From contig JALJCS010000004.1 in NCBI GenBank assembly GCA_023055355.1, positions 32,020,744-32,084,743 on the forward strand: a stretch of DNA of 64,000 nt, read 5' to 3'. Every line of letters starts with the position of its first letter. The stretch's first letter is position 1. Positions 11,987 to 25,050 of the stretch are shown piece after piece. Source of the DNA: Agelaius tricolor (taxonomy: Eukaryota > Chordata > Aves > Passeriformes > Icteridae). Under the pieces are notes generated by a model. That model was not told where the DNA came from. It worked only from the letters and a program-made list of their open reading frames with translations, and searched no databases. Both the position numbers and the translations under genes were made by a program.

Positions 11987-14900
11987 AAAGAAGGTTATGA
12001 AAATGAGCTGAAGTCTTCCCAGAAGTAAATCTTGTAAGTCGTTTTATGAACGAGTTTTGCAGGGCTATCTCTGCAAATACATGAATGACAGCGTTGCAAT
12101 GATGGATCACTGTGTCTAAATGTGACATTACAAATGAATTCCCTGTCCCCAGTGCTAAATCTTAGTATCAACATATAGGATGGAGAAATGAGTACCACTG
12201 TGAAACACACTCAGCAGAACTCCAGCTGATAGAAACCAAAATCTATCAGGATAGGCTGTCATGAAACCACAGGTGGAGAAAAAACACTTTGTGATGACAA
12301 CCTGCTTTCATCACAAGACTAGCACCCATTACATCACCCATGCCTCCTGCACAGAAGGTAGAAATACAGGGAAAATAAATTAACTCACAAATAAATAAGG
12401 TGAGGGACTAGTGAGTGTGCAGTAAGAAATATGTCTTTGGAACATTTTGCATTATTTGACTGATGATATCCGATGTAAGGAGCACAAATAAAATGCTAAC
12501 AAAGTTAGAAGACCATGGATATTGTAGTAAATTTTGTTATCTCAAATAAATGTGGCAAAAGGTTGTTATGATGGACAGCTTCCTGAAAGAGGAGGCAGAG
12601 GATAATACATGTGGTAACATGAAAACTCTCTTCAGAGGAAATGCTTAAAAAGATAGACTATGTGGGACACAGACTAAAGACTGAATGTTGCATTTTCTTG
12701 GCTTCTTCTCTTTATTATACATTGCAGAAAATGTAGAATGTTGTTCCCACTGAGGCCAGCCAATCTCCTGACATTTCTCCAGGCACTTGATGGAACAGTT
12801 GTAGTACAGATTGCTTTTGTTGAGGTTAAAAGTTAAACAAAATTCTGACTTTAAACACGTATGGAAAATATGCTTGGGCAAAACAGAGTCCTCAGGGCTA
12901 ACCAATGAGTCAGATGATTAAAGTTCAGCTTGGAACAGTTCATAAAACAATTCCCAGTTTGTGTCTGACAAACTTCCTTTGTCACCTGTGGGTTTTGTTA
13001 GTTACCTTCTACCCTTCGAAGAACAAACCTGTACTTTCTGCTTGTCATCATTAAGTGAAATGAAAAGCTTTTGTTAACCACTTTGAGTTGTTTGACTGTG
13101 ATAAAATAGTTTTGATTAGAGACTGTTTTATGTTACTTTCCAGAGTTTATTTTTCCTTTTAGAGGTAATATGAGACCATAGGTTAGATTTAAAGTTTTCT
13201 TAAGTAGTCTGTCCAGAGGTAATAGATACTTCAGTGGAGAAAAGGCTATCTGTCTTCACTTGCATTATGCTAGCTGTTTGTCTTCTTCATAACATGAAAT
13301 GCATTTTATCTGCTGTTTCCAGTACCATCAGCAGTCACAACTTGCAGTTGACCTCTTTAAGATAAGTACACGCTCTTAATGTGAGCTTTCTAATTCCCTA
13401 TGAAACAATAGAGCTGAGCCACCTCCTGGTTCTGCTAGGGGTGGGGGATTTATAACACCCCCAGGCTGCAAATACACATGTTCATAAGCTTGACATGGAA
13501 ATGGAGAAAACAGGAATGAAAAGTCTGTAATGAGAACTACACTCATCCCAAGCAACATCATTTGGATCCAACTTGTAGAAGGGGGTGATGGACAAAACAG
13601 AAGAGATAAAGACAGAACTGAAGGTTTGCATTGGATATTTTTAAAGCTAAACTGTTTCCATTTTGAGGAGCTTGGTGTTTAAAGAGTGATTAACCAGCAC
13701 TACTGAAAACTATTGTTGGACAGGCGTATCAAAGGAGAGGAGGCAACTGCAGATGAACAGATTAAAAGAAATATTCAAACAGCTACCTCAAAAGTTTCAA
13801 GACATTTTAAATTTTCCCTCACACAACAGATACTTATTCCTCAAGGGCTATGTTTAAGGAAAGTTGGAAAACACAGGACCTGAGACATATGGGTTCCTTT
13901 ATCAAACACACAGGAGGAAAATGAAAGAATATTACCTTTTGAAGACTCACAGCAGGATTGAAAAAGCAAGAGTCAACTTCAATCACTATTAATAAACTAG
14001 TTAAGTCCCTATTAATTAGCTCGTTAAGCATTGTTACAGATCTCTGTGAGAAGGCTCCTTGGCCTTCAATATCTTCTGTCCAATGGGCAAGAAAGTGATT
14101 GTCAAGGTATGCTCTAGGGGTTGTACCAATGAAAAAACTAATGCCTCCTTTTCCTCTCCTGGCTGAAGACACTCCTCCCAGATTTTGAAGGTACTGCATG
14201 GACAGAGGTACTGACTCAGTAAATTCAGCTGCTGCTGTTCTGCTTCATACACCAGTGGAAAAGGGAAGAACCAAGCATTTTATATTACCATGCATTTGTT
14301 TTAAAACAGATAACCAATACCAACAATTAATAAACAATATGTATTTCATCTCTATTATGAATCCTTACATAATTTTCAAACCTGCTAATTCACAGTTTAT
14401 ATTTTTAAGTACAAAATTTCAATGTGATAGAAGCCAGACATAACTGTGCACTGAAATTTTCCACAGTTAAAACAAATAAATAATTCAACACATTAAAGAA
14501 TAATTCTAAGAAAAGCCCAATGCCATTTTTAATGTGGAATTGTTCATTGTTTTGTGTGTTTATTTGGCTGATTGGTTGACTTTATTCTTGAAACCCTACA
14601 TCAGAAAGTAGATAGGGCCAAATATATAGAGACATGGAATGATATTGATTGGATGGGACCCTGGATGAGGGTGATGTGCTCCAATGTGATCCAATTCTGT
14701 GCTCGAAGCAGGGCCAGTTTCAAAGTGAAGTGAAGACTGCTTGGCCCTACCAAGTTTCTTGTATCTCCAGTGACAGAGATTTCATCATCTCTCAGGGCAA
14801 CCTATGGATTAAAAAAACCCAAACCTTCTTGACAAGAACACAGGTAAAGGCACAGCTAATGCATGCTGCCTGACATCTTAGGTGTTACTCATACAGAAGT

Positions 14901-17900
14901 GTAAACAAGTAATTCTTAGGTCATATTAGAAGGTTTGCAGTAACTTTTCTGGGATACCTCACCTCTAAGGTGGTCCTTTCACTCTTCCTAGGCAGTCTTA
15001 CAGCCTAACAGTCTTGGACCAGATTTCAGCAAATAATCAGATAAGATAAACTCATCTCGTTTTATCTCCTTTTTTCAAGAACGGCCACAAATATTGCTTC
15101 TCTTTCTTCACTGTTTCCAAGTTTGGGATGTTGGTGGGGGTTATTTTCACTGTGTAAGTTAGCTATACTGTCAGACTATTCACTTTCATCATTGATATGG
15201 TAGCTTTTTAAAACAACCAAAATCATAACATGGTCTTAGCAACACTGAAGTTATTAGTTCAGAGAAGTGAAGCAGGGCTGTCACTTTGGTAGACTCATTG
15301 CATTTAAATCAAAGAGCATTCTGCACAGTTTTTCCAAAATTCACTAGCACATAAGTCTCTGTTTTGATTGCTTATGGCCATGCTTTTCTTTAATATGCAA
15401 CTGTGTGTTACTGATGAAGATGTCAAATCAGTTGCCCTGGGAACACAGCCTCCTCCTTTCCCTTAGAACAGTTATACTGCAAGGATATCAGAGCAGTGTG
15501 CCAGCTAGGAGAGTGACTGACGTCAAGAGGAGCAACCTCTGTGTTCAGTCTGCATCAGATCTGTCAGTTACTGTGTAGTGACCAGGAAGAATTTGTTGTA
15601 AAAATAACACTTGTGTACTGTAAACTGAGAAGGTAAAAAAGAACTTAAGTTCAACTGCAAACACAGTCCCTCGTGTTATCTTAAATTAAATACCATAGAA
15701 GTTCTGGAAACACACAAGCAATTAACTTTGTGTTCCCATAAACTCTACAGACACAATATGAAGGATTGTGGCCAAGGCTGAGCAGGTATTTTTAGTTGAA
15801 ATCTAAACCCACTTAAACCAGTTGCATTCAAATTAGCCAGTTCACCATGTATTTTCTGGTTCAAGGCTTCACTGCAGCAATGTGACAAAGGAGCAGTTTT
15901 CACCTGGGTGCTTTTTCTCCAGCCACTCCCTCACTACAGCTGTCACTGTCACTTTGTGACATGTGCTTTGTACTTCCACGCAGCAGTGCTCACCATGGCA
16001 CAGGAGCCAAGAAAGTAGAACAGGTTAGGGACTCCTGCCCAGGCTTCCTGCAGAATGGCTGGCAGAATGAGCAGAGGGAGAGCTGATTCCTGTAGGGATA
16101 ATGGAGGGAGCAACAGCACAAGGAAAACTCTGTACATCTGAAAAGTTGATGTGGCTCTCACCCAGAGCCAGATAAGCTGGGGAAGCATCAAGCCATCACA
16201 TGGCTGACATTTTTTGGTGGTTGAGAAATGAAAGCAAAGATTGAGAAAAGGATTTGTGGCAGTAGCATACTGAAAGAAGGCAGAAGAGAAAGGGAAGAAG
16301 ATGAAATGCTGTTCTCAGAAGGAAAAGGGATTGTGACAGACTCAAAAGAGGGAGGAGTAGGAACCAAAAATAAAACAAAATAAAAAAAGGCCTTATGCAG
16401 ACTACCATGGTCACATTTGCCTGGCTGACATGGCAAAGCCCTCAGTGGAGATGTAGAACACACGAGAAGGAGGAGAGTGAGTGAGAAGAGGCAGCAGGAT
16501 ACTTCCTTTCCACAATTCTCCTTACACCTCTCCTCATTTATATAAGCACATTTAAGTGGCTCAAGTACACAAACATGTGTAGTATTCATTTCTTTCCACA
16601 TTCCAAGTCCCATCCCAGCACAATCTACTCACATGACAACTGTCAGGCCACCCACATGCACCAGAGCTCCTATACACTGCCTCCTGTTTTGATCTGTTTT
16701 ATTTACTAGTGAGTGTTGAGCCAGCAGCCCCTGAGAGAGCTCCTGTACATTTTTTGCATGGACCCAGTGCACCAAAAACTGCTAAGCCAGGAGTCTCAGC
16801 AAGGCTGTGCATTGGCATCATCCACATCAGCCAGAGACATAAGCCAGAGATCTTCCCAAGACTCAAGTTTGGAAGAAACCTCTGAATCTCTGGGGCTTGT
16901 GAAGGGTCAACAGCAGGCATGCAACCTCAAGGCCAGCTAGCCAGGCGTGTTAGTGCTTGCTTTTGGCATCAGCTTCAGCTTTGAAAGTCACAGGGACCAC
17001 TAAAGGCAATACATTTCCTAAGTAGCCCTAATGAGGCTTTGATACTTTGACTTGTTTCTCAGCATCGTCCCAGAAAATTAAGAGACCAAAGGTCTGAAGT
17101 AATCCCCAAAACACGTGAGTGAGTATGCTCTTGCCTACATACCTCTGCAGTGCTTGAGACCTGCAGCTGGTCTTGCTTCTACTGAAACAGACTTCTGGCA
17201 TCCTCATACTTTTCTTTAGCTTTCTTTCACTCCTTTCCACTTTTTAAAACTGTCCTTCTAGATGCGCTTGACTTTTAAGCTATTTTCCACATGCTGGTTC
17301 TGTGGTCTTTCTTTATTATCTTTCTTCTTGTTCTCCCTAGGTGCCAATCATGTTTCATTTTTTATTTTGTCATTGTAGGCCAATGACTGACACCTCTAAT
17401 CCTTCACTCATTCCTCTATTCAGGACTTTAGATACTGTGAAGGTGGGGCACCCTACAAATCTCACTATTATTTATGGGAGCCATGCTATTCTAAACAAAA
17501 CATGAAAAATGATACTCAGCAGACCTTGATTTTATTCCAACACATCATTAACTATAACTGTGAAATAGTCAAATGCATTAAAAATGTGATGTAGCAAAGA
17601 AGTTTACTAACAAGGGAAAAACTGACACTAGTCATAACTTCAGCTGAGACTTGAGTGAGCTAACTGGCAAAACATTCTGATTTATTTTTCACAGGGAAAA
17701 TATGATCACTGCATATTTACAGCAATGACTGAAGGTAAGTACATTCTGTAAAGTGCTACTGAAATGTATTTCCTTCATTTCCTTGACAGCAAAAGGAAGC
17801 AATGAATGCCTTAAACCACAGAAAATATTGATATTATGAAAGATAAATGGAGGTCACATTCATTTACTGCAGCATACAGAGTCGCCCATATTTTACTAGG

Positions 17901-18136
17901 TTCAGCTAGAGTTCATGGGAAATTATTCTGGTGGTTTTTCTCCTGGGCAGTGCAGCAGGCCACTGGCAACTGGGCCCTGCAGTGGTTGCCTCACAAGGAT
18001 GGCAATCTGACAAGGATTATTTGAGGAAGAAAAGCACAGGGCTGGGCTGCTGAATGGTTTTCCTGCAGCAATTCTTGACAATTTTTTTTTTCTGGATGGG
18101 GTTCTGAAAAACATGGTCAAGTGAAAGATGTTCTTG

Positions 18137-18211
18137 CCTTAGGGAGGCAGAGGGAGTGGATCTCTTTAAGATCCCTTGCAATCCAAGCCATTCTATGATT
18201 CTGTGATTATC
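18137..18211 (+). mobile_element. CR1 LINE 3' tail fragment
   Basis: A short fragment with the characteristic end of CR1: TCTTTAAGATCCCTTGCAA, then CCAAGCCATTCTATGATTC and TGTGATT. The element is heavily 5'-truncated; only the final 75 bases or so are recognisable. Confidence 0.85.
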
Positions 18212-18710
18212 ACAAGAGAGTAAGTCTTGGCTCATTAGGTCATATACACGTTGAGGAACAAGAGGGAGGACAATATATCATTGGGAAGACAATACATCAG
18301 TGGCATATGAATTGCCACTCAGATCCAAAAATGTAATAACTTTAGTCACATTCCTTTCTACACTATGTAAACACTCCAGCAAAACAACTTTTGGGACCTT
18401 GGATTAGAATCAGCAGATTCTCAGGTACATGCTTGAAAGTACTGTTATGAAGCAAACCCGATTTCTTCACTGTAGCAGATAAACTCAGCCTCATGCAGCC
18501 AGTACAACAAAACACAGAACAAAACATAGAATAAAACATAAACATACAACAAAACATGGACTTCACTATGTCAAGCCCCGTCAGACATTGCCCGGCTTTG
18601 AATGTCAATGGAGGGCACCCCGTTGGAACAAGGAATGGAGGGACTCCATTCACAAAACTGAATCTTGGAATCACTGATTTTCTATTCACCTTATTTCCAA
18701 ACCTTACACA

Positions 18711-18790
18711 AAACAAAATGAAAACAAAAAAAACCCCAAAACCACAAAAAAACAAACACACAAACAAACAAAAACCCACAACAGCAACAG
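18711..18790. repeat. A-rich (CAAA)n-type low-complexity tract
   Basis: About 80 bases composed of A-runs interrupted by single or paired C, including ACAAACACACAAACAAACAA. Simple sequence; no coding content. Confidence 0.8.
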
Positions 18791-20023
18791 GACACCACCT
18801 GCCAATTAGAAGAGATTAAGATAGATTTCAGAAGAAAAATCTTTTTTTTTCTGTTAACTGATATACTTAAAATTAACCTCAGGTTAAATACATTCCCTCT
18901 TTTTGTGTCTACCTGAGAAAGTGCTATTGCATTATTTAGGCTGGGTTTTAGGGTTTTTTTACCACATTTTCTGCTGGAAAAGCTGTCCCTAATTTAAACA
19001 TATTTTTATTATGTGCAGCCAGTATAAAGTCCTTGCGTTACATCTGTGTGCTGAAGGTGTCAGCAGAAATGTAGGAAAATGCTGTAAGATGTCAGAAGAA
19101 CTCTAAAGCAAAAGTACAATTTTCTGAGTGAAAATTGAACCATATGGCAACATCCAGCTGAAAATTTGGAACAACATATTCAGGCATCTTTACTGGCACA
19201 TAGAAAATTTTCAGCAGCAGAACACAGGCGAAACGCTGTAGAAGATGAAGCTGGCTTGCAATTTGTAGGGGCAGGCCAAAGCTGTTGCAGGTCTCTGGAG
19301 AGGCAGGGACAAGGAGGATGCGGAGTGCTCCAGGGCAGCCCTCCTGGGCTGGGCGGGCACAGCATTGCACATGGGCTGTGCCAAGCTCGGGGAAGCCCCG
19401 GCCAGCCCAGCCCATCCTCAGTTCCGCGCTTCTCCCTGGATCTCCACTAAAACACTCCCAGTGCTCTCCCTGGCCTGAGGAGCCCTGGGTTCACGCACAC
19501 TGCCTGAAGGTGCAGCCAGAACAGCCAAACAACATTTTTCTGAGTTGTCTTTGCCAAGAGTGAAAAGCAAAAAGCAAAGAGAAGGTTAGGGTTTATTTTT
19601 CCCTTAAGAAAGGTCCTCAGGTATTTTAATACATTTCAGCTATATTTTTCTTGCTGTTGCTTATAGTAATCCCATGAAAGCTTGAAATTAGAATATGTCT
19701 GATACCTGATTTTTTTTTCTCTTTTTTTCCTCTTTTTTTCTCTTTTGATTACTGACAAATGCTTATTTATTATGGTAGGTCTGTAAGAAACACAGGTGTT
19801 CATAAAACTCCATTTTTCCTTATACCTGCCCACCCCAATCCCCTCCCCCCACCAAAAAAAAAATTACATCTACCTGTATTTTTTCAATGTTTTCATCTTT
19901 TTCAAAAATATGTTTCTCCAGGTGTCAAAATTTCAGAAAAAAAAAAGTATTTTGGGAGGAGATGATGCTTTATTTCTCCAAGACAGCAAGTGTTTTGAGG
20001 AAGATTTGTGTTTCACTAGAAAA

Positions 20024-20054
20024 AAATATGTCCTGTTTTCTCCAGGACATATTT
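20024..20054. repeat. Perfect 12-base-pair hairpin
   Basis: AAATATGTCCTG (20024-20035) and CAGGACATATTT (20043-20054) are exact reverse complements with a 7-base loop. The context is unique AT-rich DNA. Confidence 0.75.
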
Positions 20055-23000
20055 CAACAAAACTTTTTAATGACGTGTTTAACAAATAGTATTTAACTGC
20101 AATGTGTGGTCCTTACTTTCTTTCAGACAAATTTAAGCTAACAGCACAGTGAATTTTGCAATTAAATGTAAGGAAATCTAAGCTACATTTTGAATCTGGA
20201 AAAGCATTCTTAGCAAATGTAACTACCACTGTCCGAAAAGGCACATAAGGATACAGATTTAGGTTAGGAAACAAAATTAGTTGCCCTGCAATTCAAAACA
20301 TATCTTAAAATAGTTTTTTTAAGAATAGAGGAAAAATTACCTTTTGATATATCTTCTCTGTTTGAACATGATAGATTTTACACCACAGTGAAGGGTCCTG
20401 TTACACTTCCAAAGGCTCCTCTGAGCAACTGAGGTGTCACCACAGTGAGATAAATCAGATAGCATAGCTCAAGCCCACTGCCTCACACGGGATCTTTAAT
20501 TTCTTGGCTCCCTTATTTCCCTGAACTGTGGAGCCGTTTATGAATAATGTTGATTTCCTGTAAGAAATAAAATTTTTCCCATGGAGTCGTTCCGAGATTT
20601 ACTCTTTTCAGGTACCACAGAGAGTAGAATTATGCTGAGTTGAGATTTTGGTAGCATTTGTTTTGAGGAGTGCAGGTGCAATTGGTTATAATTATGTTTA
20701 GAGGCTGTTCCATGTGATTTCTCACCCAAGGCAGTAAATCAATTATGGCAGAGCAAGTCCAAGCCAATACCCTAGATGTTAGCTACAGTATCAGGGACTT
20801 TCATGCATGAAGCAATATGGCATCTTTACATCACAAAAAATGGGTTGTGGAAGAGGACTAGGCTGTGGTTTCAAGGTAAAAAAAGAGTAAATAATTTTTC
20901 AAATAAAACAACATACAGTTGCTTTAGTGCATTCAGTTTTACTTTAATATTTTTGAAAGTCTCTCACTCTTACACATTTTTTTAAGCAAAATCACAAGCT
21001 TTTAAACCTAAGGGTTTTGGGTTTTTTGGCTGATGGATAAAGTAGCTTACCATCAAAATTCTGACTTGCAAAAACTGTTTATTATAATAATGTTCTGGAA
21101 GAGAAGTGAGTGACAGGGTTTAATTTTATCACCCAAAAATACTTATACTAGAAAGCACAGACCCTACTTTGCCACTTGAAAAGTTTCCAGGGACAAAAGC
21201 ACATACCACAAAATAAACACTTTCAAGTGGCACAGCTGGATACTAGCAGGAGTTACCACAAGTTTGAGGAGTTCTCCCATGCCTTTTCTTACCCTTTTGA
21301 TTTGACTAGAGCAGACACAATTTGAGATATAAGATGACTTGCAGGTATAGTAGCCTGACAATCTTTTTGTTCTTCAGAATCATATTGACATGCATTAGTC
21401 AAAGTACCGAGGAGCTAAAAGACAGGCTCTGAGCTGCTTTCATAAACATTGCCTTCCCTTGAAACATACAAGGCACCAGGCAAACACTCCTGAGGATCTG
21501 ACACTCAGGTGCTGAATGATGCAGCACCTACAACTCATGTAAGTACTTCTACTCATTGAAAATTCAGTCTCAGTGCATACTTACATGTACAGTTTTCTCC
21601 ACACCTACATGCATGCCAATAAAATTTGATGAGTAGAATATCCATAGGAGGAAAAAAAATAATATAGAAAGAAACAAATTTGGCATGGATAAAGCCAAAG
21701 AATTTAGCAGTGAAATACCTCATCATAGAGGGGATTTTTCACGCTGTTTTCCCAGCTACAACCTTTACCACTGTGACAGGTCTGTCATTTACTTACCTAG
21801 CTGGTGCATATGACACATGGTTGTGCCTACCTGTTTCACAAGAGCACATTGGCATCTATGGTTTGAAGCTGTAGCTGTGTACACCCAAATGGAAAATGGG
21901 AGAAATCAATGAGAACTGAAAAGTGCTTGCTTTCTGGATCACCCTGGCATATTACTAGATGAGATCAAAGGAGCTGAAGGATATCAGGGAGATACTGCCT
22001 GTGGTGGAACATCATGTCACAAGTAAGAAGCAATGGAGACAGTGCAGGTTATGTCCAATTAGATTGCAACAGGGGCAAACTGGGAACATGTCCATGGACA
22101 CTGCAGTGTCTCATCTGATGGTTGGTAACTTCTTGGAGTTTTGGTTGTATCATACCCTTGAATAGTCACTTGCAAGTGAAGTATTGAAAATTAAGAACAG
22201 ACCTAGCAGAAAAATAGAGCAGCACTAACAATGGCTGAGGAGCTGTTTTAAAGGCCAGTTCTAAGGAATGATGGGAATTTATGCAAGCAAAAATTATCAG
22301 CCTTGAGAGAGACACTACAGTAAGATATTTTGACCATTAGTATAGTTTTTCACTAGTACATGCTATACTGGATAGTGGAAAGTGTCTTTTGAGAGTACAG
22401 ACATTCTTCTTTCTTGTTCTGAAAAGCAAACAAAACAAGGGCAGAAAACTCACCATCAAGTAGAACATGCATCCATACACTCTCAGTGATATGCTAAATA
22501 CAATTTGGTCTCAAAGTATTAATAAAGATACTTGATCACCAGGTGACTGGGCAGGAACAAAAACACATGGTTCTGCCACAGTGAGTAAGCAAGCTGTCTC
22601 TTTCTTGCTTACATTTGTTTCAGCAAATCCCATAGAAGCCATGCCTTGCCTTCACCACTCATCTCTTGCTCTCCCATTGACACCACTCCCTTCTGTTATA
22701 TTTCAGAAAATCAAACACTCATGCTAATGATGCAAACTCCTATGTTGACAAGGTTCTGCTTCAGTGCAAGAGTAGAGTGGGGGAAGAAGCTCTCAAGATA
22801 TGGACTGGTTTTTTACAGTGTCATGTCCAGAGCCAAGGGCAAGTCTTTTAGATGGAATGACTTAATCACTTGTCATCAGAAAAGTCTTTTTCAGTATGGA
22901 CTTTAACCATTTTCTCTTCCATGGAGACTCTATATGTAATATAGTAGTGATTTATCTGAATGCTACTTCTAAACAATAACTGTCAAGTATTAATATAGAA

Positions 23001-24463
23001 TAATAAAATACTAAATACTCCTTTCTTTTTTTTTTTTTTTTGAAGCACTTTATATGGAAAGACATATTTAGTGAAGATATAAATTTGTACATTTGTTAAA
23101 CTAATGTTCTAAAAGGTAAGCTATTCCAGACTGGAAATAAAGTAAATACATTCTGAGAAAAATAATATACATTAATCTATACAAACAGTTGTACAATCTT
23201 CCCTCTCTATTGTCTCTCTTCAGTTTATTGAGACTCCCTGTGGAATTATTACTATCTTTCCCTTCCAAATCAAAGAATTTTCTATTCAGCAATTTTCATT
23301 TTGAAGCCAATGGAGTACACTTCATAGTCATTAAAAGTTACAAGTAGTATTGGAAAAGGTTCAATGGACCATGGATCATTTATGAGCTTTTCTGTCACAA
23401 CATCGAAGTCTGAGAAAAACATTTGCTAATGTTATTTCCTCTTCTCTATTGTTCCTACTCCATGTCTGAACACCAAAAAGCCTTGAAGACTTCAAATATT
23501 TAAACAGTTAGAACAAAAAGTGTTACCCAACTGTTTAATTTTCAAAGAAATTCAGCACAAAAGTATCACTTTCAGTGTGTCAGTTCTACCACTCTGGTCT
23601 TCCTTAAACACACAGATTCCTTCTCACCACCTTGTTGCTCTGCAAGGGAACTGTCTCTCACATTAAACACCTCACCAGCTCTTTTCCCGTCTACAGTGTG
23701 CCTTTTGCCAAAGTGGAAAGAGCCCAACAGAAGTGAGTCAGACATCTACTGAGGCAAGTTTGCTCAGGCCTTCTTTTTCTTGCAAAATGAAGTGTTTGGG
23801 CAAAACAAAAGAGCATCTAACTTTAAAAAAATAAAGAAAATAAACCTGGGTCATTTCAAGCTATGGAGAAATTAGAAATCAACCAAATTAAGATAATAAT
23901 TCTTTAAAGAAGCAACCCTCTTAAGCAGAATTTTACCTCAAATGCCCTTTATTGTTAGACCTGTGTGCCACCAGAGCCAGTATGCACTGTGAGGTTTTAC
24001 TGTGGACTCCCTGAAGGTGCTGGGACTTCTCCCTTCAGGAACCAAAATCTCTGCTTAGGGACAGTAATTGGCTTTCATTAGCATAATCTGTGCTGCCACT
24101 TGTTCTGCTTCCAGAGATGTTATATGGAAGAATCTGGGGATCTGAAGAGGTGACAAGTTAGGAAAGCAATTGAAGGGGCCATTTGCTTTTCTTTCTGGTC
24201 AGGAAACTGTCTGACAAGAAGCAGAGCTCCTCGCTGCTGCTACTGGATGCTGTCCAATTTTTGTCCATGTTTTGGAGCTGAAAGGATGACCTTTCTGGAG
24301 CATGCCTGGCAAGCTGTCACAGCTCCTGCTGTCAAAGCCATGCAGTTCCTTGTTCTTCCTTTCCCTCTTCTTTGCTCTGGGGTCAGCCCAGGGCCTCAGC
24401 CATCCTGCACACCTTCTGTCAGGAGGCTTTCAGCACCATAAGCACAGCTCAGGCAAAGCTTGG

Positions 24464-25050
24464 TGTCATGGTTTAGAAAGGGTACTCCCTAGTTTGGTGC
24501 TCTCCAAAGCATGCTGCTGCTTGCTCCACCTCTTCCTCAAGTGGGATAGAGGAAAACTTGAGGCACAATAGGTAAAGGCCATGGGAGGAGAACTGTAGGT
24601 GTAGTACATAAAGGCCATGGGTTTAGATAAGAACAGTTTACTGGAACAGCATGAGACGAGAAAACAAACACTGACAGCAACAATATTCATAACAAAGTGT
24701 ACAAAAGAGAGAGTGATTCACTTGCAAAATGTTCATTGCAGAGCTTGACCTGACCAAAGCCACACCACTTCAACTGTTCCATACAGCTTGGAAATGGCAT
24801 CCTTCAACCTCTCCCTCTGGACTGGAACCAGCATTATCCAATTTCTTCTTCCAGCTTGGAACCATTGAACCACATCACCTCTCCTTCCATCATGTTTACT
24901 TGACTGAAAAGAAACCTTTCTCCTTGGAAGAGACTCCCTTCCCACTGTCCCTGGCAAAGATGTGATGCAGTATAGAAAAATCTCTGGATCCTAACCATGC
25001 TCTTCCTGGCTCCTGCAAAAATTGACCTTGTCCTGGCTGGAATCAAGATA
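24464..25050 (-). mobile_element. Solo LTR, ERVL-like family, copy B
   Basis: Plus strand begins TGTCATGGTTTAG and ends near GGCTGGAATCAAGATA, the reverse complement of the TGTCCTGG...CCATGACA LTR. It shares the internal stretch TTTAGATAAGAACAGTTTAC with copy A and, reversed, with copy C. Flanks CTTGG (24459-24463) and CCTGG (25051-25055) match at four of five bases, a slightly decayed target duplication. No retroviral coding sequence adjoins it. Confidence 0.8.

Larger units (their letters stand above)
11987..24463. other. Intergenic desert between CR1 and LTR copy B
   Basis: Mostly AT-rich unique DNA with the CR1 tail at 18.1 kb, an A-rich tract at 18.7 kb, a modest GC-richer patch at about 19.3-19.5 kb without a gene signature, and T-runs near 19.72 and 23.03 kb. 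No open frame resembles a protein. Confidence 0.7.
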